Positions 51,335 to 60,834 of a stretch of DNA of 64,000 nt are shown here, piece after piece. The stretch is from contig CM059198.1 in the NCBI GenBank assembly GCA_030323885.1, positions 77,083,097-77,147,096 on the forward strand, written 5' to 3'. The notes under the pieces are model-generated. The model was not told where the DNA came from. It worked only from the letters and a program-made list of their open reading frames with translations, and did not search any database. The position numbers and the translations under genes are program-made. Source of the stretch: Branchipolynoe longqiensis. Its lineage: Eukaryota; Annelida; Polychaeta; Phyllodocida; Polynoidae. The first letter of the stretch is position 1. The number at the start of each line of letters is the position of its first letter.

Positions 51335-51572
51335 TGAAGAGTTCAGGCGCAAAACCACGTAAATGCCAATAACAAAATTTAGCAGAACAGTGGAATCAAA
51401 CCTTCAAAAAGTTTTTTTTTTATATTCCTACTCTTTTGCTCATTGCTCCATAACCAGGTGATCATATGAAAAGTTACATTAGTGTCAATTAATATTATTT
51501 TCAGGTCAAAATCTTTTATTGAACCAACATTTTTGGATTGCTGTTTATGTGGTTTTGCGCCTGAACTCTTCA
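51335..51572. mobile_element. MITE-L, 238 bp, TA duplication
   Basis: Termini TGAAGAGTTCAGGCGCAAAA on both ends (inverted); the TIR runs 29 bp with one mismatch. TA flanks each side (51333-51334, 51573-51574), as for Tc1/mariner-type insertions. No ORF; other copies are not seen here. Confidence 0.92.
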
Positions 51573-51684
51573 TATGTCCTATATATGCAAAGTTGAATAT
51601 AAAATCTTATACTCGAATTGGCTTTAGCTACACACCGCTATATGTGCAAAGTTGTTATATAAATCCTATATATGCAATGTGTCG

Positions 51685-51760
51685 GACAGACTGGCCGAAT
51701 CAGTTGAGCAGATCGTGATCTGTGATTTCAAACTCTGGCAGAGTGAATTCAATGTGCTCT
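51685..51760 (+). mobile_element. tRNA-like head, diverged
   Basis: 'gactggccgaatcagttgag' and 'gtgatttcaaactctgg' keep A-box/B-box order; the body is absent. Confidence 0.4.
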
Positions 51761-51968
51761 CTAATGTATTGCGTATTATGCAAGTATAAATAGTGAATGG
51801 GTCGCGTTCTATTGTACCTGGTTTCTATGTGAATTTACTAGTGCTACAATATATGTCGACTGCCACCTAGTGGTGGAAGCTTGATCCCAATGTGTGTACA
51901 GTGGCGCCATCTACGGCAGGTTTGCTAACTAATCGTGGCGTTTATGGCCCGTCGTTCATCCTTAAAGA

Positions 51969-52511
51969 TACAGTAAAGCCTCTCTAAAGCGACCGACCTT
52001 GGGACCGACTTTAAATGGTCCATTTAGGAAGGTGGTCGGTTTACGGAGTTTTTTAATCGTTATGATTTCATTGTATGGGCGATCGTTTGGGACCCAAATA
52101 AAGTGATTGATATAGGGGTTTGATTGTTTGTTTGTTTTTTGTTGTTTTACGTCCTAGCAACATCTAAGGTCGTAACAGGACGGCTACCGACTTGTGACAG
52201 TACACACTCATGGTGACGTTATAGTGCTGACCCACTGGGAAATCAGGCCGGCACCATGACCCAATGTCCCACTCAGTCACATTATCCTGACACTGAGCTA
52301 ACCAGTCCTTGCCCTATCCTATTAATGCCGAGCGCCAGGCTAGGAAGCAACAATTACCAATTTTAAAGTCATTGGTTTGACTCGACCGGGAACCGAACTC
52401 CCGACCTTCCACACGCGAGGCCCACGCTCTACCGATTAGGTCACCGCGCCTGGTCTGATATAGGGGAGTGGTCGGTCTGTGGAGGGGGTCGGTTAGAGAG
52501 GTTTCACTGTG
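51969..52511 (-). mobile_element. MITE-F copy 7, split by SINE-A
   Basis: Tips 'tacagtaaagcctctctaaa' and 'agagaggtttcactgt'. SINE-A at 52119-52455 interrupts it; the remainder is a standard ~195-bp copy. Confidence 0.9.
52119..52455 (-). mobile_element. SINE-A with perfect 11-bp target duplication
   Basis: Full length, tail (GTTT)n at the left, head 'accaggcgcggtgacctaat' on the minus strand. TGATATAGGGG is present at 52108-52118 and 52456-52466, an exact duplication of MITE-F sequence. Confidence 0.95.
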
Positions 52512-52827
52512 TATAGTTATGTATACTAAAGTTATGTGGTGCGTGTAATTCCGAGAACAATTTAAATATGTATAAATGACATAAATATGTATATATTCAA
52601 ATAACATACTGCGTGTGTGTTTATAATTTATATTAGCGACACTGCATTCGTACTCGGGGTCTTATTAAGACACTGTCAGGCCACCTGTGAGATTGGTGAT
52701 TGATTTATTAATTGCTTGATTGATTGATGGTGATTTTATGCCATACTCGCAACTAAGACCAGGCCATTTTCACAGTGAAAAATGAGTAGGATATATTTTG
52801 CCTCTTTATGTTTCCTAGAAACTGAAG
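52512..52827. other. Unassigned, with TTGA repeats
   Basis: AT-rich; 'gattgatttattaattgctt' and 'gattgattgatgg' at 52698-52733 resemble the tail of the LINE fragment at 22646. Confidence 0.4.
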
Positions 52828-52930
52828 CTAAGATTCCATATATGCAGCATGCGGCATGTGGCATGCGGCATGTGGCATGTGGCATGTGGCATGCAGTATG
52901 CGAATGTGAATGTGAATGTGACATGAAATG
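52828..52930. mobile_element. Fold-back family fragment
   Basis: 'aagctaagattccatatatg', then GCATGCGGCATGTGG-type repeats and 'gcgaatgtgaatgtgaatg' match one arm start of the palindrome at 19381. Confidence 0.7.
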
Positions 52931-53074
52931 CAAAACGCGTCAATACAATAGCTTTGATTCAATATGTGTCCGACTGTGAATGTGATTTGTGTGGAGGGCA
53001 ACTGGATCGCTCCATGAATGCAAACCAAGTGTAGTTTCCAACACAAACAGCAAACAGTTCATGCATACCTCATA

Positions 53075-53260
53075 CACACTCGAGGAGGGGGCGAGGAATG
53101 AGGGAGGAGGGATGACGGGGTGAGGGAGGACGCGTGAGGGAGGACGGGTGAGGGAGGACGGGTGAGGGAGGACGGGTGAGGGAGGACGGGTGAGGGAGGA
53201 CGGGTGAGGGAGGACGGGTGAGGGAGGACGGGTGAGGGAGGACGGGTGAGGGAGAACTGG
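53075..53260. repeat. 15-bp minisatellite
   Basis: Unit GGGTGAGGGAGGACG, about 10 near-perfect copies. Confidence 0.95.
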
Positions 53261-53526
53261 TGAGGGAGAGGGGTGGGGGTTGGTGTGTGAGTGAGGGGGG
53301 GTGGGGTGTTGAGTGATGGGTGTGGGTGTGAGTGAGTGAGGGGGTGTGGTGAGAGTGGATGGGGGGGTGTGAGGAGTGAGGGGGGTGGGGGTGTGAGTGA
53401 GTGAGGGGGTGGGGGTGTGAGTGATGGGTGGGGGTGTGAGTGAGTGAGGGGGTGTGAGTGAGTGATGGGGGGTGTGAGTGAGTGAGGGGGTGGGGGTGTG
53501 AGTGAGTGAGGGGGTGGGGGTGTGAG
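53261..53526. repeat. (GTGAGTGAGGGGGTGGGG)n array
   Basis: G-rich repeat continuous with the 15-bp array. Confidence 0.92.
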
Positions 53527-53845
53527 GATGACAGTCGGGGATTGGCTGGTTGCGCTTAATTAATAAGTAACTCGCCTCATTCAGCTTCGCGTCCCCGTTA
53601 CCGGTTAAAGTGGCGTTTATTCAAGCCGCGTGTATTATTTAACACCGCGTCGCTTCTGTGCCTTTAACATCAATACTATCCAGGCAGGACACAATGGGCT
53701 GGCACATCTACAAGGTTATTCTAAAAATCGAATATTTCAAAACAAGCAATGCCCACGATTCAGGTTTGTTGTGTTTGTTGAATAAGCAAGGTCAGTTTCA
53801 ATCGTAAACAATTTGTCTTCCTCAATCAACTATCGGATGATTGTA
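53527..53845. other. Unassigned
   Basis: No family or coding match. Short CpG-containing start, then AT-rich. Confidence 0.4.
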
Positions 53846-53849
53846 TTAT

Positions 53850-54026
53850 CCTAGTAAGGGCGAGTGCCAGGCTCGGTAGCGGATACATTTTCGAAGTCGT
53901 TGGTTTAACTCGGCCACGGTTTGAACCTGCAGCTTGACACGTGGGAGGCAGGCACGCGTCCGACATTCACGTGTAGTCAAACACGTGTCAAGTGGGTCGG
54001 GGTTCGATTCCCGGGTTCCACAACCC
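53850..54026 (-). mobile_element. SINE-A head fragment fused to a tRNA-like 3' end
   Basis: 'gagtgccaggctcggtagcg' and 'gttggtttaactcggccacg' are SINE-A (minus). Then plus-strand 'ggggttcgattcccgggttc' looks like a T-arm plus acceptor. CTTGACACGTG and CACGTGTCAAG at about 53933 and 53981 form an 11-bp inverted repeat around the junction. Confidence 0.5.
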
Positions 54027-54029
54027 ATG

Positions 54030-54591
54030 TTAAAGCTGCATAGTCCGATGAAAGCGTCAAATTTTGAAAACCTAAATAATTATCTAGATTTGATTCTACA
54101 TATTAAACATTGCATGGTGCACTTATTAAACATTTGTCACCACATTGAAGGGCGTACTGAGGCAACTTAATACAATCTGTTACTGCAGCAACCTATGGTG
54201 TCAGAGTTTTGGCGTGCTTGCCAAATTTAATTTAGCATGTGTGCACTTTAGATATTCTCAAAGATTATCCATTTAAAATCAAAGTTATTTCAAAACTTTG
54301 AAAATTAAAAAAAAACTAATATAGAAACTACTAACACCCAAACCTGCAAAAGGTTGGCCCGAGAAAGATCAGCTAAACACTCCTAAGTGCCAGACCAGAC
54401 CAATCCAGTATCACAGCTGTCCAGCATTGAAAACAAGCACCCTTACGGGAGCTTACACGTTATGGGCAGAATAAAAAACTTGTCACAAATTTTTTTTTTA
54501 AACTAAAGTAAGGTACATTATAATGACCAACCTAATATATTTATCTCAGAAAATTACAGAAACTCAAAAGCATCGGACTATGCAACTTTAA
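54030..54591 (-). mobile_element. MITE-E with a nested LINE 3'-end insert
   Basis: Tips 'ttaaagctgcatagtccgat' and 'catcggactatgcaacttta'. The ~195 bp at 54306-54500 do not belong to the family and match the LINE 3' UTR at 38560-38760. Confidence 0.85.
54306..54500 (+). mobile_element. LINE 3'-UTR insert
   Basis: 'aaaaaactaatatagaaact', 'tgtccagcattgaaaacaag' and 'tgggcagaataaa' parallel 'aaaaaactaacataggatac', 'tggccagcattgaaaacaag' and 'atggacagtataaa' downstream of the LINE at 34.6-38.8 kb. A severely 5'-truncated LINE copy ending in a poly-T/A stretch. Confidence 0.7.
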
Positions 54592-54639
54592 GTGAAGCCT
54601 ATAATACAAAATGGAGCATGGCCATTGGTATATATTTAT

Positions 54640-54822
54640 CCTATAGACACCGGTGAGTACTGATCGGCAGGATGAGTACTGAATGGGATATTGGGTCATG
54701 GTGCTGGCGGACTGGTCTCCCAGCGGGACAGCACTATAAAGTCACCATGAGTGCGGACTGTCACAGGTCGGTACCTGTCCTGATATGACTTCAGATGTTC
54801 CCAGGAGGTAAAACTCCAAGAA
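54640..54822 (+). mobile_element. SINE-A 3' half
   Basis: 'gatgagtactgaatgggata' to 'gttcccaggaggtaaaactc'. Confidence 0.75.
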
Positions 54823-54832
54823 CCAGCCAAGA

Positions 54833-55177
54833 TTGTTTGTTTTGTTGTTGTTGTTTTACGTCCTAGCAACATCTAAGGTCATATCAGGATGGGTACCGAC
54901 TTGTGACAGTGCAAACTCATGGCGACTTTATAGTGCTGTCCCACTGGGAAACCAGGTCTCCGGGACCATGACCTGGTATCCCACTCAGTCACATTATCCT
55001 GACACTGAGCACACCAGTCCTTGCCATGTCCTAATAATGCTGAGCCCCTGGCTAGGAAGCAACAAGTATCAATGTTTAAGTCATTGGTTTGACTCGACCA
55101 GGGTTCGAACCCATGACCCCACAATCTACCAGCACGGGAGACGGACGCTCTAACTCATTCGGCCATCCCGTCTGGTC
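54833..55177 (-). mobile_element. SINE-A, full length
   Basis: Tail '(gtt)n ttttacgtcc' at the left, head 'gacgggatggccgaatgagt' on the minus strand, B-box 'gggttcgaaccctgg'. One of the best-preserved copies, close to the one at the window end. Confidence 0.92.
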
Positions 55178-55212
55178 CTCCTGCCAAGACACATAACTAG
55201 GCTACCTAAGTA

Positions 55213-55283
55213 CAGAGGTCACTCCGTCCTGATATGACCTTAGATGTTGCTAGGACGTAAAACAACAACAAACAAACAAACAT
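55213..55283 (+). mobile_element. SINE-A 3' end fragment
   Basis: 'ccgtcctgatatgaccttag' to an '(aac)(aaac)n' tail, near-consensus. Confidence 0.8.
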
Positions 55284-55790
55284 AGGTCACTATAAGGCCG
55301 ACAGGTGGCGCCATAAACATAAGCCCCACCGATGGTGCCATCTGGTGTGAGCGGCGAACACCAGTAGATAGCAAAGTAGACTTTGTTTGCATTACTGAAA
55401 AGAGCTTAGAAACCACACACAGAGACATCAAGTTGTACTAATGGAAGGAATTGATTCAGTATAATTGAACTTAAAATACATCCTAATATAGCCGTGTAAA
55501 TATAGTCTGCTTATTAATTCATCAGATAATGGATGACTCATCTGGACTCATGAAATTGTGTCCTCTGTGAATAAAGTATTTATTTAAATTGTTTAAGGTG
55601 TTTATGGAAGTATAGGACCGGAGTTAAAAAAAATATTATAATAATTATAATTATATATAATCACTTTGGTATAATTGCCAATGGATATCTAGTTAATATC
55701 TTAAGCATAACACTCACATTAAAATATATCTATATGCAGATTTCAATAAACTGATATATATATATATATATTATATATATATATATACAT
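55284..55790. other. Unassigned AT-rich DNA
   Basis: Contains a (TA)n stretch at 55754-55787, directly at the next MITE-F tip. No coding pattern. Confidence 0.45.
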
Positions 55791-55980
55791 ATAGTAAAAC
55801 CTCTCTAAATCGATTGACCATAGGACTGACTTTAGATGGTCCATTTTAGGGAGGTGGTAGGAAGTTTTTCATTTCATTACAATGGTATTGTATGGGCGGT
55901 CGTTTGGCACCCAAATAAAGCGATCAATATATGGGAGTGGTCGATATGTGGAGGTGGTCAGTTAGAGAGGTTTTACTGCA
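55791..55980 (-). mobile_element. MITE-F copy 8
   Basis: 'atagtaaaacctctctaaat' to 'ttagagaggttttactgcag', complete. Confidence 0.85.
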
Positions 55981-56294
55981 GTTAGACATTTAGATATACT
56001 GACACTCTGGATCACGTATCTGGGGCTCTGTCGGAGCACCTGCTACAGGGACATGGAGACCTGCAGGTCTGCATTAAGGTCAGATTAGCAGACCCAGCCC
56101 CTGCGTCCAATGATCTGCTTCCTTCATTGGCCCATTTCATTTGAAGGTTTAACTTTTAAAATTGTAATAAACGGTAGATCTTTTCGGGACCAGTTTGAAT
56201 GTTGACTCAATCAAGTTACTGTCTTGCCTTGTTGTGTTATAACTAATATGTTTTAGTATACATATAAATATATATTTCAGTGTGTGTATATATA

Positions 56295-56624
56295 TAGTAT
56301 AGTTATAGGAGTCTTACCTTGGTACAGATGATGGATAACTGTTGTTTTACTGAGGTATAAGCCTCGGATAGATGTGGGCTAGGGAGAGGTAAGCACGTCC
56401 GGTACCAGCAATCTTAACCTACTTATTGAGGATAAAAATGACTTTCAAACAATGGTACTATTCTTTACCGAAAAGGTTTAAATAGACATAGTAGTTGTGG
56501 CAGGGCTTTGTGTAGGGAGGGCCCTAGCCAATCTATCCGAGGTCTTATACCTCGGTTTTATTTTTTTAAACACACAGTTATCCATCATTTCTGTACCAAG
56601 GTAAGACTCGTATAACTATACTAT
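56295..56624. repeat. Palindromic 3' end of the DIRS element
   Basis: Left arm 56295-56373 ('tagtatagttataggagtct' ... 'cctcggatagat') pairs with right arm 56530-56624 ('atctatccgagg' ... 'ataactatactat') around a 156-bp loop. Matching blocks include 'gatgatggataactg/cagttatccatcat'. In DIRS elements an inverted terminal repeat and an internal complementary region sit here and are used to close the circular cDNA. Confidence 0.85.
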
Positions 56625-56751
56625 TTTACCTCGGTAAACAGCCTCAGGCTAGCCTCAGGATAGGGAGACCTTTACATAATTCATTTTTATCCTTAATATC
56701 ATTCTTTCTTATTATTATAACATTCTAAATTTTTGTTCTCACCTATTCTTG

Positions 56752-57861
56752 TTAGTTGGCGAGAAGACGCTTTGCAACGCCGGTAGGCTTTTCTAGTCGT
56801 TTATTATAATGTTTTGCAAACGACTTAGCCGTCTTCCAGCCTGCATGCGCTAGTATTCTTTTCACAGAAATACCAAGCACCCGTGCCTTGGAGACCATGG
56901 CTCCTCTAGTTGAGTGGGAAGAGTATTTACTCGTATCCACTCCAGCCAATTTCAACACCGTAATTGTCCATCTGGCAAGTGTGTCTCGTGAAATCGCCTT
57001 ATGTGGCTTTATAAAGCTCACTAATAGTTGTTGTGATGCACGTAAATCCTTTGTCTTGTATATATAAGCCCGTATGGCCGACACAACACATAATTTCCGA
57101 TCATTCGGAAAACAGTCTAAGTGAACCGTTGATAAAGGGTCACCTAACGTGTTCGATTTAAGCAATTTTTCTAAATCAAACGTAGCTTGTTCCTTGTCTA
57201 TTTCTAATCCAGTTAAGGATAAAGCAACAATCGTCTGTCCTCTGTGTCCGGTTACTAACAATAACAGGACCGCGACCTTAAAACCTAACTGTTTTATATC
57301 TAACCACGAGTTGTGAGGCCAAGCCTGAAACAACTTAAATACTATAGAAACATCCCAAAACCGACTATACTTTGGTTTTGGAGGATTCCTTTGATAAATT
57401 GAACGAAGTAAATAACAAATAACATGATGTTTTCCAACTGTTTCGCCATCAATTCTAGGTAATATAATTGATAACGCACACCTCGCCGCATTAATCGATC
57501 CAAAGGAAAGTCCTTCATCCTCTAGAGAACGAAGAAACCGAGCTACTTGTGAAATCTTTGGATTTGTTGGCTTAACTTTCATTAACAAACAATGTACACC
57601 CCATTTCTTTAAATAGGTTGTATACATTTTGACAGTTCCTGGCCTCCAGGCATCCGATACTATCCTATCCTCAGTAATTCTGTCCAATCCAAATTGCTGT
57701 AGCTGCTTCCTTAGAAAAGGAATGCCAATAGGGGCGTCGTTGACACGTCGCCGTGAACCACTAGCGGTCCGTGGTGCGTCAGATTCCCGAGTTTTCTTGG
57801 GAATCGTATATGATCTTTTGCCAGTTGTGAAACTGCTGGCAGCCAAGGTTGCGTGTCCCAA
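56752..57861 (-). CDS. DIRS tyrosine recombinase (369 aa)
   Basis: Full-length, uninterrupted. The first ~50 residues are basic (TGKRSY..KKTRES..RRR). A core-binding-like domain spans about 55-160. The catalytic domain has R207 (TGHRGQT), H316-x-x-R319 (HSTRG), H339/W342 (HAGW) and the nucleophile Y352 (KHYNKRL), all conserved. It would integrate the element cDNA without a staggered cut, so no target duplication is expected. The ATG lies inside the RT ORF with a 151-nt overlap in another frame. Its normal length and complete active site suggest the protein could still work. Confidence 0.95.
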   Translation of the reverse strand: MGHATLAASSFTTGKRSYTIPKKTRESDAPRTASGSRRRVNDAPIGIPFLRKQLQQFGLDRITEDRIVSDAWRPGTVKMYTTYLKKWGVHCLLMKVKPTNPKISQVARFLRSLEDEGLSFGSINAARCALSIILPRIDGETVGKHHVICYLLRSIYQRNPPKPKYSRFWDVSIVFKLFQAWPHNSWLDIKQLGFKVAVLLLLVTGHRGQTIVALSLTGLEIDKEQATFDLEKLLKSNTLGDPLSTVHLDCFPNDRKLCVVSAIRAYIYKTKDLRASQQLLVSFIKPHKAISRDTLARWTITVLKLAGVDTSKYSSHSTRGAMVSKARVLGISVKRILAHAGWKTAKSFAKHYNKRLEKPTGVAKRLLAN

Positions 57862-59840
57862 TCGGGCACCACCAGTATCGCATGTGTCCCTTCCAAGCCG
57901 ATTTTTCTCACTACTCGGCTGATAATGCTAAATGGTGGGAAAATATAAAAATAATTATTTTCCCAGGTAATAGCAAACGCATCTACTTTCCAAGCATCCG
58001 GTTCAGGATGCCAAGAAACATAACAGGGTAACTTGTTATTATTTCGTGATGCAAATAAGTCAACTTCAGGTGTACCCCATTTTTCACAAACGAAGTTAAA
58101 CAAATGTGTAGAGAGAGACCACTCTAAATGGTCATGGAAATTTCTACTTTTATAATCTGCAAGTGTATTTTGTGACCCTGGAATATGCGCTACAGTCAGC
58201 CAGACTTGTTGAGCCTGTGCCCAGTTCCAAATCAGTTTAGATAACTGATTGCAAGACTTTGATTTGGTTCCACCCATGTTACGAATATATGCCATGGCAG
58301 TAGTATTATCAGTTAGTATTCTAACCTGTGATTTATTTATCTTTACTAAACTACGTAAGCCCAGATAAATAGCACGCAATTCTAGTGCATTAATATAGTC
58401 TGATTTTTCATCATCAAGCCATCTACCTCCTGTTGTGACCCCATCTCGATGAGCTCCCCAACCTTCTAACGAAGCATCAGTAGTAATTACTGTATTAGGT
58501 TCCGCCATGCGGATTGGATTTGGTGAACTTGCTATATGTTGCATCCACCATCCAATATCCTGTAACCCTTCTTGCGAAATAAACATCTTTCGCTCAAAAT
58601 TGCCTTTAGTTCGTGCTAACGCTAAATTTTTATCTATTTCTAGCGACTTAATATGGGCCTTCCCATATAACACAGCAGGTGCATATGAGGTCATTATGCC
58701 AATAAGAACAGCAACCTGTCTAATTTTTGGCTTTGATAACTTAATAAGCTGAGTCGCTGTAGTCATAAACTTAATTAGTTTTTGTTCTGTTATCGACACT
58801 GTAAGGGACTGTGTATCCAGAATAAACCCTAAACATTTGAGTTGTTTTGTTGGTTTAAACACTGACTTTTGTCGATGTACATAAAACCCCAATTTAGTGA
58901 GTAATGCACATAAATCCAAAACTGCATTCACACAACCAATTTGTGTTGATGCTATAATAAAAGAATCATCTATGTATGGAAACATTATGTGACCCTTCCT
59001 CGCCATTACCGAGAAAACAGGTTTAAGCAATTTAGTAAATAAACGAGGCGCACAAGCTAAGCCATTCGGCATGCAGGTAAACTCATAGAGTTGGTTATCC
59101 CAAATAAATCGAAGAAATTTTCGGTATTGTTCCATTATGGGAAGCGTATAATATGCATCTTGTAAATCAACACTAGCCATCCACGCATCTGGTGTAATCA
59201 GATCTCGTGCCGTATCTAGAGAGAACATTTTAAAATGTCGATATTCCACCCTTTTATTAAGGATTGTTAAATCCAGGATCATTCGAACATCACCATTAGG
59301 CTTCGGTCTCGAGAAAATGTTTGAAATAAACTGTCCTGAACAGTGTGTCACTTTTTGTATAATTCCTTTCTCAAAGAATTTATGTACCTGTTTAGTTAGT
59401 GCCTCTCGTTCAACTGGTTGAATGTTATATGGAAAAGGTATTATACTTTGTACAGGAATTTGTGTGAAGGGAATGTGAACACCCCTAACTATTTTTAAAA
59501 TTTCTTGGTCACTAGTAATTTTGTGCCACTCAGAAATATGATTACTAATATTACCAGCCACAAAGTTGCTTACAGTTTGTGTGTTTTTAGAGGCTGCAGG
59601 GACTTGTAAAGTTTGTGTTTGGACCTCTACTTGGACCCGCCCCTGGGGAAAGGTCTCGACGAGTTGAACCCTCGGCCTATTGGCCGTGCGGTGTTGTCGG
59701 TCCAGCCTGGGCGAGCGCCCCGGCCCCGAAACCCTTGACCGAAGTTTGAACTCGGTCTGGTTCCTCTGGTGAACCGTCGTGGACGAAAATCCCTCGTGAC
59801 TTTTTGAAACGAGGAACTTCCTGTTTCTTCTTGCATCCAT
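57711..59840 (-). CDS. DIRS reverse transcriptase/RNase H (709 aa)
   Basis: Uninterrupted. RT fingers and palm about 120-350: 'PNGDVRMILDLTILNKRV', catalytic D225 (SVDLQDAYY) and YIDD at 289-292. RNase H about 450-570 with D455, E487, D511 and D562. A C-terminal DIRS-specific part follows: 'TPEVDLFASRNNNKLPCYVS' and 'AILVVPDWDTQPWLP'. It copies the element RNA into cDNA in the cytoplasm or particle (family knowledge). The first ~70 residues overlap the Gag C-terminal frame and may not be the true start. Confidence 0.96.
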   Translation of the reverse strand: MDARRNRKFLVSKSHEGFSSTTVHQRNQTEFKLRSRVSGPGRSPRLDRQHRTANRPRVQLVETFPQGRVQVEVQTQTLQVPAASKNTQTVSNFVAGNISNHISEWHKITSDQEILKIVRGVHIPFTQIPVQSIIPFPYNIQPVEREALTKQVHKFFEKGIIQKVTHCSGQFISNIFSRPKPNGDVRMILDLTILNKRVEYRHFKMFSLDTARDLITPDAWMASVDLQDAYYTLPIMEQYRKFLRFIWDNQLYEFTCMPNGLACAPRLFTKLLKPVFSVMARKGHIMFPYIDDSFIIASTQIGCVNAVLDLCALLTKLGFYVHRQKSVFKPTKQLKCLGFILDTQSLTVSITEQKLIKFMTTATQLIKLSKPKIRQVAVLIGIMTSYAPAVLYGKAHIKSLEIDKNLALARTKGNFERKMFISQEGLQDIGWWMQHIASSPNPIRMAEPNTVITTDASLEGWGAHRDGVTTGGRWLDDEKSDYINALELRAIYLGLRSLVKINKSQVRILTDNTTAMAYIRNMGGTKSKSCNQLSKLIWNWAQAQQVWLTVAHIPGSQNTLADYKSRNFHDHLEWSLSTHLFNFVCEKWGTPEVDLFASRNNNKLPCYVSWHPEPDAWKVDAFAITWENNYFYIFPPFSIISRVVRKIGLEGTHAILVVPDWDTQPWLPAVSQLAKDHIRFPRKLGNLTHHGPLVVHGDVSTTPLLAFLF

Positions 59841-60336
59841 GTTTTTGCCACTCTTGGTTGCAGTCTCTACCTCTTATAGAGGTATTGTTATAGAGGTATA
59901 GTAGTTGACCGCCAAACATCTGGTGTTATCTAAGGGTTTCCCTTTAATCGGCTCTGGAGCAAGATAAAGCGTAACTCTTCCCCTCATTATCAGGGTAACC
60001 TTCTTAGATGCGAGCCACTTCTTGCCAGGCAATCTGTGCAACTGACTCGATGACATTTTATATCTTACGATACGACAGGTTAATTACTGCCGCCGCTAAC
60101 ACTGCAATGCCTTTGTCCATTGTCTTAGCCAAAGACGAGAACTTATTTTCACTCTGCATCCTATTAGCCACAGGAACAATAGCTGTTAGGGTAGCCAACA
60201 CTGCCATATGCACTGTGTGCAACACATCCTCAAACTTCTTACGGTCATCCGTCATATTGACATCCCGATCCATTTCTTTAATGATGGAGTTGGGAACACC
60301 CTTTATGCCTGTTAACTCATCTCCTAACTTGGAGAC
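59627..60336 (-). pseudogene. DIRS Gag, C-terminal part, interrupted
   Basis: 'KFEDVLHTVHMAVLATLTAI' to 'AAVINLSYRKI' is followed by TAA at 60058, with further stops before 'KKKQEVPRFKKSRGIFV'. The C-terminal RG-rich end 'GFRGRGARPGWT' to 'SSRPFPRGGSK' (59627) is intact in another frame and overlaps the RT ORF by ~210 nt. DIRS Gags commonly end RG-rich. The N-terminus is in the gap. At least two frame changes would be needed, so this is probably a decayed Gag, although unrecognised introns cannot be excluded. Confidence 0.65.
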
Positions 60337-60834
60337 NNNNNNNNNNNNNNNNNNNNNNNNNNNNNNNNNNNNNNNNNNNNNNNNNNNNNNNNNNNNNNNN
60401 NNNNNNNNNNNNNNNNNNNNNNNNNNNNNNNNNNNNNNNNNNNNNNNNNNNNNNNNNNNNNNNNNNNNNNNNNNNNNNNNNNNNNNNNNNNNNNNNNNNN
60501 NNNNNNNNNNNNNNNNNNNNNNNNNNNNNNNNNNNNNNNNNNNNNNNNNNNNNNNNNNNNNNNNNNNNNNNNNNNNNNNNNNNNNNNNNNNNNNNNNNNN
60601 NNNNNNNNNNNNNNNNNNNNNNNNNNNNNNNNNNNNNNNNNNNNNNNNNNNNNNNNNNNNNNNNNNNNNNNNNNNNNNNNNNNNNNNNNNNNNNNNNNNN
60701 NNNNNNNNNNNNNNNNNNNNNNNNNNNNNNNNNNNNNNNNNNNNNNNNNNNNNNNNNNNNNNNNNNNNNNNNNNNNNNNNNNNNNNNNNNNNNNNNNNNN
60801 NNNNNNNNNNNNNNNNNNNNNNNNNNNNNNNNNN
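60337..60834. other. Assembly gap
   Basis: 498 N. It hides the DIRS 5' end and the start of the following LINE fragment. Confidence 1.

Larger units (their letters stand above)
56290..60336 (-). mobile_element. DIRS-type retrotransposon, 5' end in assembly gap
   Basis: Minus strand order: degraded Gag (60336-59627), RT/RNase H (59840-57711), overlapping tyrosine recombinase (57861-56752) and a ~330-bp palindromic 3' end. ORF overlap and the recombinase in place of an integrase are DIRS hallmarks. The 5' terminus is lost in the run of N, so flanking duplication or its absence cannot be tested. Confidence 0.93.

Noticed and set aside
60337..60834. Frames spanning the gap
   Set aside because: The residues are N; only the flanking real sequence was used.
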